Part shown: in pieces, positions 36,165 to 43,634 of the stretch
How positions within the stretch are numbered: position 1 is the first letter of the stretch
How the letters are laid out: the number at the start of each line of letters is the position of its first letter
Assembly (NCBI GenBank): GCA_024742605.1
Contig: JANSYC010000030.1
Coordinates: 1 to 49,159 of the forward strand
Direction: 5' to 3'
DNA from: Alphaproteobacteria bacterium
Lineage (GTDB): Bacteria; Pseudomonadota; Alphaproteobacteria; Thalassobaculales; Thalassobaculaceae
DNA: 49,159 bases
Made by a program: the position numbers and the translations under genes
Notes under the pieces: model-generated
Database searches by the model: none
Told to the model about the DNA's origin: nothing
Seen by the model: only the letters and a program-made list of their open reading frames with translations

Positions 36165-36641
36165 TTGAAAATTACCACGGGGTTTGCGGGGCGAGCGCAA
36201 GCGATCATCGATCTGTGCGCGGCAACCTTCACTGCATCGGAAGGGGCAGAGGAGGGCGGACGGATTGGCGGCCTGGTTCGCGATCTTCTGGCAGATACGC
36301 CCGCGGCCGAGATCCGTGTGTTTTGTGCCGAGGATCAAGGCCAGGTTGTCGCTGCGGCAGTCTTCACGCGCCTGCGCTACTCGGAGGACCCACACAATGT
36401 GGTCCTGCTCTCGCCGATGGCGGTGGCGACCGAGCGTCAGCGCCAAGGTGTCGGGCGGACCCTGCTTGGCTCCGCGCTGGCGGCCTTGCGTTCCGAGGGT
36501 GTCGAGGTCGTAATCACCTCCGGCGATCCGGACTATTACGTACAGGTCGGGTTCCTGCCGATCACCGAGGTTCAGGCCCGGGCACCGCTTCCGCTCAGCT
36601 TGCACCACGGCTGGATCGGGCAGTCCCTGACCGATCGGTGA
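36165..36641 (+). CDS. GNAT family N-acetyltransferase (YhbS-like)
   Basis: This 158-residue protein resembles YhbS-type acetyltransferases: FTASEGAEEGGRIGGLVRDL, then the acetyl-CoA-binding motif LSPMAVATERQRQGVGRTLL and VVITSGDPDYYVQVGFLPI, a highly characteristic YhbS segment. The acceptor is unknown. It starts at TTG 36165, with the partial ribosome-binding site AGGG upstream. It follows the ureohydrolase by 12 bases and could acetylate an amine product of that enzyme, but this is only an idea from position. Confidence 0.85.
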   Translation: MKITTGFAGRAQAIIDLCAATFTASEGAEEGGRIGGLVRDLLADTPAAEIRVFCAEDQGQVVAAAVFTRLRYSEDPHNVVLLSPMAVATERQRQGVGRTLLGSALAALRSEGVEVVITSGDPDYYVQVGFLPITEVQARAPLPLSLHHGWIGQSLTDR

Positions 36642-36792
36642 ATGCCCGATCTTATGGGGTCTTCGGCATGCGTGCCCGCCCTGAGCCGGTCCGATCTGTG
36701 GTGACGCCCATGAATGAACTGTGCGCCGCCGCTCCGACCTCGGTGCCGCCTGTTTCATGGCCCACAGGGATCAGAGCCTATGACCGGGGCCG

Positions 36793-37039
36793 CTAAAACA
36801 GCAGTCCGAAGTAGAGGTACGCCGCCCGCCGCCCTCGGTCGCCCTGGCCCAGTGCAAAATAGGCCGCGCTGAGTGGGTTATCGGCACCCAGGAACAGGCT
36901 GAACCGGCTGCCCTTCCGGAGCGGGTGCTTGGCTGGCCGCGTGGGCGTCTACCGGCAGCCCTGCGGCGAGCAAGACGGCCAAGACCAGAAGGTAGCGGGC
37001 GCAGCGCAGCAATCCGCGCGTCGATGGACGAAGACTCAT
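36793..37039 (-). pseudogene. Decayed outer-membrane protein gene (signal peptide and last beta-strands only)
   Basis: Read from ATG at 37039, the first frame gives a signal peptide (RYLLVLAVLLAAGLPVDAHA) and stops after 53 codons. One frame over, the same stretch continues as HPLRKGSRFSLFLGADNPLS, then AAYFALGQGDRGRRAAYLYFGLLF and a stop. The last part is typical of the C-terminal beta-strands of a patatin-like or BamA-related barrel ending in Phe. The 247-base length is not a multiple of three. This looks like a gene that lost its middle by deletion plus a frameshift. The surrounding 36642-36792 and 37040-37263 hold no gene that I can support. Confidence 0.55.
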
Positions 37040-37132
37040 GTGATCCATCCCCCGGAGACCAGCCGGCGAAAAGCGACCGTCGATGCCCGTTTCAAACTCG
37101 GCGAAGGCGGTAGGGTAGCCGAAACGAGAACC

Positions 37133-37161
37133 TTGTCTGAAATAGTCAACAGAGCTGTAAA
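37133..37161 (+). promoter_or_regulatory. Candidate glcF promoter
   Basis: TTGTCT and TGTAAA are separated by 17 bases and match four of six positions each of the housekeeping -35 and -10 boxes. They lie about 100 bases before the glcF start in the otherwise gene-free stretch 37040-37263. The evidence is weak. Confidence 0.25.
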
Positions 37162-37263
37162 GGCGCCCGCATTTCCGGCGCCGGTCCGATCCACATTGCC
37201 CGACCGCCCCTGTGACCCGTATGGTGCGCCATTGTTCCAGACAAAGCGCCGGCGGACCTTTCC

Positions 37264-38598
37264 ATGCAGACCGATTTCACCCTGGCTCAGCTCGCCGACC
37301 CGGACATCGCGGAGGCGAATAAAATCCTGCGGTCCTGTGTCCATTGCGGGTTCTGCACGGCCACCTGTCCGACCTATGTCTTGTTGGGGGACGAACTCGA
37401 CAGCCCGCGCGGTCGGATTTACCTGATCAAGGACATGCTGGAGAACGACAGGCCGGCCGGTCCCCAAGAGGTCAAGCATATCGACCGCTGTCTGTCGTGC
37501 CTGTCCTGCATGAGCACCTGTCCATCCGGCGTGCACTACATGCATTTGGTGGACCACGCCCGCACCCATATCCAGCGCACCTATCGCCGCCCGTTCCTGG
37601 ACCGGGTGTTGCGCAAGGCCCTGGCGATGCTGCTGCCCTATCCGGGCAGATTCCGGCTGGCCCTGGCTGGGGCCTGGTTCGCCCGACCGCTGGCGCCTCT
37701 TGCCGGAAATCTGATGGGAGGGCGGCTGAAGGCGATGCTGGCCCTGGCACCCAGACGGGTGCCTCCGCGCTCCAATCTCGATCGGTCGGGGGTTTTCGCG
37801 GCGGAGGGAGTCAGGAAGGCGCGGGTGGCGCTGCTCGCCGGATGCGCCCAGCGGGTCCTGGACCCGGAGATCAATGACGCGACCATCCGCCTGCTGACCC
37901 GTGTCGGGGTCGAGGTGGTGGTGCCGCCTGCCGCCGGCTGCTGCGGCTCGCTGACCCATCACATGGGTATGGAGCAAGAGGCCCATGCGTCGGTCAGGGC
38001 CAATGTGGACGCCTGGACTGCGGAGATCGAGGGCGACGGCCTGGATGCCATCATCGTCAACACTTCAGGCTGCGGGACCACGGTCAAGGATTACGGGTTC
38101 ATGCTGCGCGACGATGCGGCCTATGCCGGCAAGGCTGCCAAGGTGGCGGGGCTGACCAAGGACATCACGGAGTTTCTGGACGGCTTCGGCGTGCCGGCGC
38201 CTACCATCGTCACCGGGCACCGCGTGACCTATCATTCCGCCTGTTCGATGCAGCATGGTCAGAAGATCAAGGCTTTGCCGCAGTCCTTGTTGCGGACGCT
38301 AGGCTTCGAGGTGCGGGACGTGCCGGAAAGCCATCTCTGCTGCGGTTCAGCCGGGACCTACAATCTGCTGCAGCCGAAGATCGCGACGCGTCTGCGCGAC
38401 CGTAAGGTCGAGAATATCTCGGCCACGACGCCCCAGATCATCGCGGCGGGCAATATCGGCTGTCTGACCCAGATCAGCGCGGGTATCGAAGCCACCGGAC
38501 AGACCGTGCCAGCCGTTCACACGGTACAACTGATCGACTGGGCGACCGGCGGCCCGATGCCGTCGGCGCTCGCCAGTCGCAGCTCGGAGGCCGCCTGA
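37264..38598 (+). CDS. glcF: Glycolate oxidase iron-sulfur subunit
   Basis: GlcF carries electrons from the GlcD/GlcE flavin subunits during oxidation of glycolate to glyoxylate. The 444-residue protein has two 4Fe-4S motifs: C25-x2-C28-x2-C31-x3-C35 and C76-x2-C79-x2-C82-x3-C86. The C-terminal half has the two CCG domains, seen as VPPAAGCCGSLTHHMGMEQ, SGCGTTVKDYG and VPESHLCCGSAGTYNLLQP. glcD and glcE normally precede it, but here a decayed gene and a GNAT gene do. A small lipoprotein gene follows two bases later. The protein itself looks intact. Confidence 0.95.
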   Translation: MQTDFTLAQLADPDIAEANKILRSCVHCGFCTATCPTYVLLGDELDSPRGRIYLIKDMLENDRPAGPQEVKHIDRCLSCLSCMSTCPSGVHYMHLVDHARTHIQRTYRRPFLDRVLRKALAMLLPYPGRFRLALAGAWFARPLAPLAGNLMGGRLKAMLALAPRRVPPRSNLDRSGVFAAEGVRKARVALLAGCAQRVLDPEINDATIRLLTRVGVEVVVPPAAGCCGSLTHHMGMEQEAHASVRANVDAWTAEIEGDGLDAIIVNTSGCGTTVKDYGFMLRDDAAYAGKAAKVAGLTKDITEFLDGFGVPAPTIVTGHRVTYHSACSMQHGQKIKALPQSLLRTLGFEVRDVPESHLCCGSAGTYNLLQPKIATRLRDRKVENISATTPQIIAAGNIGCLTQISAGIEATGQTVPAVHTVQLIDWATGGPMPSALASRSSEAA

Positions 38599-38600
38599 CC

Positions 38601-38864
38601 ATGCGGAACCCGCTCGCCATGCTCGTTTTGACCGTGCTGCTGACGGCCTGTTTCCAGGAGACCAAGGACGATCTGATCCAGAAGGCCGAGGGAGTGCAGA
38701 GCAAGCAGCAGCTCCGAGAGCTGCTCGGGAATCCGGACGGGGTCGACAAACTCGGTCCGATCGAGAAATGGACCTATACGGCGCGGGACGGCACCGTAAT
38801 TTTTCCGATCATCGCCGACAAGGTCGGCCCCAGCATGACCGGCCCCAAGCAGACCGGCCAGTAA
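38601..38864 (+). CDS. Small lipoprotein
   Basis: This 87-residue protein has a lipoprotein signal peptide with lipobox LTAC and lipidated C17. The mature part (QETKDDLIQKAEGVQSKQQL, then a GNPDGVDKLGPIEKWTYTA stretch) resembles the small SmpA/OmlA-like lipoproteins: a helix, then a short beta segment around the GxPxxxxxxG-type motif. It starts two bases after the glcF stop, so it is surely co-transcribed with glcF. The link to glycolate oxidation is not obvious. It is convergent with the dihydroorotase. Confidence 0.75.
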   Translation: MRNPLAMLVLTVLLTACFQETKDDLIQKAEGVQSKQQLRELLGNPDGVDKLGPIEKWTYTARDGTVIFPIIADKVGPSMTGPKQTGQ

Positions 38865-38877
38865 CCGGGGCCGCGGA

Positions 38878-40206
38878 TCAGCCCATGCGGAACCGGACCG
38901 GCTCGCCCGTCGGCGTACCGAGCACTTCGTCGTCCCGCATGACGATGGTGCCGCGCACGATCGTGCCTTTCGGCCAGCCGCGCACCGTGGTTCCCGCGAA
39001 CGGGGTCCACCCGCATTTGCTGGCAATCCAGTCGTCGGTGATTTCCCGCTGCGCACCCAGATCCACCAGCGCGAAATCGGCGTCGTAGCCCATGGCGATG
39101 CGGCCTTTTCCGGCAATTCCAAATATCCGTTGCGGACCGGCCGAGGTCAGGTCGACCAGACGGGCCAATGTCAGTCGGCCCTGCGACATGTGATCCAGCA
39201 GCAACGGCAGCAGGGTCTGCACGCCCGGCATGCCGGAGGGGCTGGACGGATAGTCCCGCTGTTTCTCCTCCAGGGTATGGGGCGCGTGGTCGGAGCCGAT
39301 AACGTCGACGGTCCCATCCGCGATCGCCTGCCAAATTGCGGCCCGATGCCGCTCGTCGCGAACTGGCGGGTTCATCTGGGCCCGCGTACCCAGCCGCTCA
39401 TAGCAGTCCGGGGCGGCCAGCGTCAGATGGTTCAGGGTGGTCTCGACCGTCACCGTGTCCTTGTAGTGAGCCAGCAATTCCATCTCCTCGGCGGAGGTCA
39501 CGTGCAGTACGTGAACCGGCCGCCCGGTTTCCCGCGACATCTCAGCGATCCGCCGTGAGGCGATGACGGCGGTCTCCACGTCCCGCCAGATCGGATGGGC
39601 GCGCGGATGGGCGGTTTCCTTGGCGATGTGCTGGCGCTCCCGAAGACGGTCCTCATCCTCCGCATGGATCGAGATCCGCCGTCGGCCGTTGCGTAGGATC
39701 GCGCGCAGGATCTCCTCCCGCTCGACCAGCAGAGAGCCGGTCGACGATCCCATGAAGATCTTCACTCCGGCGCAGCCCGGAAGCTGTTCCAGCCTGTCGA
39801 GCTTGTCGACATTCTCCTCGGCCCCGCCGATGAAATAGGCGTGATCGCACCACGCGCTCGCCTTCGAGCGGGCCAGCTTATCGTTCAGGGCCGCTTCGTC
39901 GATGGTGGACGGGGAGGTGTTCGGCATTTCGAAGAACGCCGTGACCCCGCCCATCACCGCCGCCTTAGAGCCGTGCGCGATGTCTTCCTTGTGCTCGAGG
40001 CCGGGCTCTCGGAAATGCACCTGGCTGTCGATCACGCCCGGCAGGACCACCAGACCGGACGCCTCGAAGACCTCTGCGGATTTGGCGGCCGCAAGGTCTC
40101 CCAATGCGGCAATCTTGCCGCCTCGCACGCCGATATCCATCTCCGAGGGACCGGACGGTGTCACCACCATGCCGCCGCGCACCACCAGATCGAAACTGTC
40201 CGTCAT
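38878..40206 (-). CDS. pyrC: Dihydroorotase-like amidohydrolase with altered HxH motif
   Basis: Dihydroorotase closes carbamoyl aspartate to dihydroorotate in pyrimidine synthesis. This 442-residue class I-type protein has GVIDSQVHFREPGLEHKED, the carbamylated lysine segment GVKIFMGSSTGSL, ISIHAEDEDRL, VHVLHVTSAEE and GSDHAPHTLEEK. In the first motif the expected DxHxH is D60-S-Q62-V-H64, so one metal-binding His is Gln. The rest of the site is complete. Allantoinase or another cyclic-amidase is an alternative. It starts 19 bases after a TPR gene on the same strand. No pyrB is next to it. Confidence 0.8.
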   Translation of the reverse strand: MTDSFDLVVRGGMVVTPSGPSEMDIGVRGGKIAALGDLAAAKSAEVFEASGLVVLPGVIDSQVHFREPGLEHKEDIAHGSKAAVMGGVTAFFEMPNTSPSTIDEAALNDKLARSKASAWCDHAYFIGGAEENVDKLDRLEQLPGCAGVKIFMGSSTGSLLVEREEILRAILRNGRRRISIHAEDEDRLRERQHIAKETAHPRAHPIWRDVETAVIASRRIAEMSRETGRPVHVLHVTSAEEMELLAHYKDTVTVETTLNHLTLAAPDCYERLGTRAQMNPPVRDERHRAAIWQAIADGTVDVIGSDHAPHTLEEKQRDYPSSPSGMPGVQTLLPLLLDHMSQGRLTLARLVDLTSAGPQRIFGIAGKGRIAMGYDADFALVDLGAQREITDDWIASKCGWTPFAGTTVRGWPKGTIVRGTIVMRDDEVLGTPTGEPVRFRMG

Positions 40207-40225
40207 TATCTCTCGAGCCTCTCGG

Positions 40226-40849
40226 TTAGAGCTTCTTGTCTGCGAGTTCCCTCCGTAGCGCGTCGATGCGCTCCTTGGAAGGCAGGTGGGGATGGATTTC
40301 CAGCGCCGCATCGAACGCTTTGAGGGCCGCCGGCTTATCGCCTTTCGCCAAATTGATTAGTCCCAGTCCCGAGAGTGCGCCGAAATGCCGTGGCTCGAGT
40401 GCAATCGTGCGTTGAATGTCCAGAGCCGACCGGTCCAAGTCTCCCAGCATGTAGAAAACCGTCGCTCGCTTGTTCCAGCCTTCCGCGAATTCCGGCTCAA
40501 GTCTGGTCACCTTGTCGAAGGCTTCGAGCGCGTCGTTGACCCGTCCGGTCGACATGGCTTCGATCCCATCCCGCAGAACAAAGCCGCTTTCGGAGCCGGC
40601 CGGAGGGATGTGCCAGATCGTCCAGATCTGGTTCTCCAGCATCTTCGAGGTTTCCTGGGTATCGGAAAGTTTCAGGGCGCTGAACAGAACGTCCAGGCGC
40701 GGATCCTTCTGATCGGCCGAAACCTGCGTCGACAACCCTGCAATGAATATCGAAAAGATGGACAAGGTGAAAATAACAGCTTTTGGTAATGTAATCTTAA
40801 GGATACCAAGAGCATGTATTTTCTTCAAAAAACAATCGGAGGTTATCAT
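40226..40849 (-). CDS. Periplasmic TPR-repeat protein
   Basis: This 207-residue protein has a signal peptide (PKAVIFTLSIFSIFIAGLST, cleaved after VSA) and about three tetratricopeptide repeats in the C-terminal two-thirds, for example SGRVNDALEAFDKVTRLEPE style units and LGLINLAKGDKPAALKAFDA. TPRs bind other proteins. The ATG at 40849 has GGAG six bases upstream, but it shares its CATG with the chemoreceptor start codon on the other strand, leaving no intergenic space. A TTG at 40828 (giving MKKIHA) is an alternative start. The partner and role are unknown; the dihydroorotase gene is next downstream. Confidence 0.8.
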   Translation of the reverse strand: MITSDCFLKKIHALGILKITLPKAVIFTLSIFSIFIAGLSTQVSADQKDPRLDVLFSALKLSDTQETSKMLENQIWTIWHIPPAGSESGFVLRDGIEAMSTGRVNDALEAFDKVTRLEPEFAEGWNKRATVFYMLGDLDRSALDIQRTIALEPRHFGALSGLGLINLAKGDKPAALKAFDAALEIHPHLPSKERIDALRRELADKKL

Positions 40850-42245
40850 GTCCTACTCCACTGGATCCGAGGGTCGCGAGCCTGAGGCGGTGTCCGAGGG
40901 GGAGGGTGCCTGGGACGGGGCGGTCCTGTCGCAAGGCCGGCCCCGCCGGCTGGGCATTGGTGGGCGCCTCTATCTGGCGTTCGGCGTCCTTTCGATCCTG
41001 ACAGTGGGCGCATGCAGCCTCGCAGCCTATGGTCTCTACAATCTAGGGCAATCCCTTGCCAACGTCACCGACCAAGCGATCCCGTCGATGACCGCGAGCC
41101 TGGAGATGTCGGCATTGGCGTCTCAACTGGCTGCGACGGCTCCGGGAATGGTGGCGGCATCCGATCAGGAAGGCATGGAATCTGTCGAAGCAGCTATCGA
41201 GGCAGGTCTCGCCGGCATCGAGGAGCGACGCCAGGCCCTGTCGGGGGTTGACGCCGAGGCGGCTGACCGGATCGGCGCCCTGCGGATTCAGATGGCGCAA
41301 AGTCTTATTTCTCTCCAGGACGCGGTGGTTGATCGGAATCAGGCGGGTGCCGCCGTTCAGACAGCGATGGACCGGGTCATCGTCAGCCATGCGACGTTCC
41401 TGTCGACCGCTGTTCCGATGGTTCAGTCCGTGAAGCAGCAGGTCAACGAGTCGGGAGACCAGACGGTCGAGACCGCCATCGAGACCGTCAATGCGCTGAT
41501 CGAGCGCGAAGTTGCGACCCTGCGCGCGGCCCTCGAGATCTCCGCCAACGGGCAGCGGATGCTGGCGGTCATCGGCCGTTCGGCTCAAATCCGTGAACCA
41601 GATGTGCTGGTCGAGACAGAACAGGCTTTCGGAGAAACAGCGGTCCAGACCTCTCAACTGGTCAAGCAGCTTCCCGATACCACGAGCGGCGAGGCCCTGA
41701 GCGCCCTAGCCCAGTCGGTCATGAAGCTCGGCGTGGGGGAGATGTCGGCCTTTGCGATACGAGCGGGCGAGCTCAACTGGGACGACCTGACTGTCAACGA
41801 ATATGAAGACGTGAAAAAGGCTCGTGCCGAACTCGATGCGGCGCTGGTGGAGTTGTCGGATGCGTTCGAACGGGCGGTCACGCCTGTCGTCGAGGGAGCG
41901 CGGATCAATCTGGTAACCGGGTCCACCGACCTGTCGGATAATCTGGAAGTCGGGATCTACAATCTGGTGGAACAGGATGTCACCTCGCTGCGTCTGGTGC
42001 TCGAGGCGCTTGCCGAGGCAAATCGTGCGATCGGGATTCTGGGGTTGGCCGCGACCGCCCCGGACGAGGCGCGTCTGGAGGGTCAGATCGGCGAATTCAT
42101 GGACTCGGCTGAAAAGCTGTTTTTACTGGGCTCCTCGCTGAAATCGAAACCCGCGCTGGCGAGTCTCGGGGAAGACCTCCAGGCTCTCGCCAATCTGGGC
42201 GAGGGGGAAGACGGGGTCTTCGCGACCCAGCGCGCGCGCCTTTAA
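40848..42245 (+). CDS. Chemoreceptor, N-terminal sensor part (truncated by in-frame TAA)
   Basis: This 465-codon frame encodes the N-terminal half of a methyl-accepting chemotaxis protein: a short cytosolic tail, TM1 at about residues 41-64 (LYLAFGVLSILTVGACSLAA), then a long periplasmic helical sensor region (ASLEMSALASQLAATAPGMV, later TLRAALEISANGQRMLAVIG). It stops at TAA 42243-42245. The same frame continues directly into TM2, HAMP and the signalling domain. The upstream GGAGG five bases before ATG decides the start. As it stands, this product could not signal through CheA. The ligand is unknown. Confidence 0.85.
   Translation: MSYSTGSEGREPEAVSEGEGAWDGAVLSQGRPRRLGIGGRLYLAFGVLSILTVGACSLAAYGLYNLGQSLANVTDQAIPSMTASLEMSALASQLAATAPGMVAASDQEGMESVEAAIEAGLAGIEERRQALSGVDAEAADRIGALRIQMAQSLISLQDAVVDRNQAGAAVQTAMDRVIVSHATFLSTAVPMVQSVKQQVNESGDQTVETAIETVNALIEREVATLRAALEISANGQRMLAVIGRSAQIREPDVLVETEQAFGETAVQTSQLVKQLPDTTSGEALSALAQSVMKLGVGEMSAFAIRAGELNWDDLTVNEYEDVKKARAELDAALVELSDAFERAVTPVVEGARINLVTGSTDLSDNLEVGIYNLVEQDVTSLRLVLEALAEANRAIGILGLAATAPDEARLEGQIGEFMDSAEKLFLLGSSLKSKPALASLGEDLQALANLGEGEDGVFATQRARL
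42243..42245 (+). other. In-frame TAA that splits the chemoreceptor gene
   Basis: The codon series CGC CTT TAA TCC GAC is the only stop in an 891-codon frame from 40848 to 43520. The residues on both sides read as one continuous sensor helix. A single base change from a sense codon such as GAA, CAA or AAA would restore a full-length receptor of about 890 residues. Confidence 0.75.
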
Positions 42246-42269
42246 TCCGACGTTCAGGCGCAAGCCGCG

Positions 42270-43520
42270 TTGCTGGATGCACGAAAGATCGCCGAGGCCT
42301 TCCAGGACGAGGTTACCGTACTGGTTGACTCAACGGTCGCGCGCACTGATTCGGACTCGGCCGTGGCTGCCGATGAGATACTGCGTAATATCCAAATGCT
42401 CGGCCTGATCGCTTTGGCCAGTGCAGTGATCTGCGTCCTGATCATCTGGCTCGTCGTGAAACGTCAGGTGATCGCTCGTATGGTCGGGCTGGCCGGCGTA
42501 ATGACCGAACTGGCCGGGGGGAATACGGACGTCGAAGTGGATACCTCCGGTGCCGACGAACTGACTGAGATGGCCGAAACCGTCGAAGTGTTCCGCACCA
42601 ATGCACAGCAAGTCGAACGGCTGCGTGCCGACCAGTTGGAGGCGGAGAAACGTGCCTCCGAGGAACGCCAGACCCAGCGGATCGAACTGGCGGCCGATTT
42701 CGAGAACCGGGTCCAGTCGATCATCGACCGGGTTGGTTCTGCCGCCCACCAGATGCAGGACACCGCGCAGGCGCTGGCTCAGGGCGCCGACGAGGTTCGG
42801 ACTCGCTCTCAGAACGGTGTCACCAGTGCAGAGCAGACCGCGACCAACGTGCAGACCGTCGCCTCGGCGGCGGAGGAACTGTCGGCGTCGATCCGGGAGA
42901 TCTCCGACAAGATCGCGCAATCCTCCACGCAGGCGCGGCGCGCCAATGAAGAAGCTTCGCAGACCCAGGCCCGTGTAGAAGCGCTCGACAAAGTGGCCAG
43001 CAAGATCGATACGGTCGTGACCCTGATCAGCGATATCGCAGAGCAGACCAACCTGCTGGCCCTGAACGCCACGATTGAAGCGGCTCGGGCCGGAGAAGCG
43101 GGGCGCGGTTTCGCGGTCGTCGCCGCCGAGGTCAAGAACCTGGCGGGCCAGACCGCGAAGGCGACGGAGGAGATCACCGGCCAGGTCAAGATGGTCCAGG
43201 AGGGGGTGAAGGAGGCCGTCGGTGCGATGCGGAACATCACCGACGCGATCGGCGAGATCGACAGCAATGTGACCGCCATCGCGGGTGCGGTCGAAGAGCA
43301 GGGGGCTTCAACCGACGAGATCGCCCGCTCCACCCAGGATGCCGCCTCCGGGACCAGCGAGGTCACCGAGACCATTACCGGCGTGTCCCGGGTGGCCAAC
43401 GACGCCGGCGGTCAGGCCGAAGCGGTTCTGACGGCGGCCCGGGAGCTGGCGGGCGAGGCGGGCACCCTCGACCGGGAGGTCAAGGCCTTCCTCGACCAGG
43501 TGCGGTCCGGCGGCAGATAG
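42270..43520 (+). CDS. Chemoreceptor, C-terminal HAMP and signalling part (downstream of in-frame TAA)
   Basis: In the same frame as the sensor part, 24 bases after the TAA, this half holds TM2 (about residues 42-63, [20 protein letters not shown]), a HAMP domain (64-116), and the full MCP signalling domain with the highly conserved CheA/CheW-binding hairpin [20 protein letters not shown], then [20 protein letters not shown]. The TTG at 42270 is the nearest usable start and has no good ribosome-binding site, so independent expression is doubtful. If expressed it would have one membrane helix and no sensor. It is followed by a strong hairpin. The two halves are best seen as a single broken gene. 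Confidence 0.8.
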   Translation: MLDARKIAEAFQDEVTVLVDSTVARTDSDSAVAADEILRNIQMLGLIALASAVICVLIIWLVVKRQVIARMVGLAGVMTELAGGNTDVEVDTSGADELTEMAETVEVFRTNAQQVERLRADQLEAEKRASEERQTQRIELAADFENRVQSIIDRVGSAAHQMQDTAQALAQGADEVRTRSQNGVTSAEQTATNVQTVASAAEELSASIREISDKIAQSSTQARRANEEASQTQARVEALDKVASKIDTVVTLISDIAEQTNLLALNATIEAARAGEAGRGFAVVAAEVKNLAGQTAKATEEITGQVKMVQEGVKEAVGAMRNITDAIGEIDSNVTAIAGAVEEQGASTDEIARSTQDAASGTSEVTETITGVSRVANDAGGQAEAVLTAARELAGEAGTLDREVKAFLDQVRSGGR

Positions 43521-43527
43521 CTGCGAT

Positions 43528-43567
43528 GCAAGATGACGGAGGCTCTTGTGACCTCACGTCATCTTGC
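43528..43567 (+). terminator. Strong hairpin after the chemoreceptor gene
   Basis: GCAAGATGACG pairs perfectly with CGTCATCTTGC. Inside, GAGG pairs with CCTC, leaving one bulged A and a 9-base loop, for 15 base pairs in total. It starts seven bases after the chemoreceptor stop. No T-run follows. It is the strongest hairpin that I found in the window and most likely ends the chemoreceptor transcript. Confidence 0.6.
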
Positions 43568-43634
43568 GCGCGCCGGGCCGGTGGCCAAATATGCGGTCAT
43601 CCAATTCGAGACGTGGTGATCGAGGAGAGCTGTC

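Noticed and set aside
36642-37263. Search for tRNA, small RNA or missed gene in the longest gene-poor stretch
   Set aside because: No cloverleaf-type pairing or coding frame with supportable features was seen apart from the decayed outer-membrane protein gene and a weak promoter candidate.
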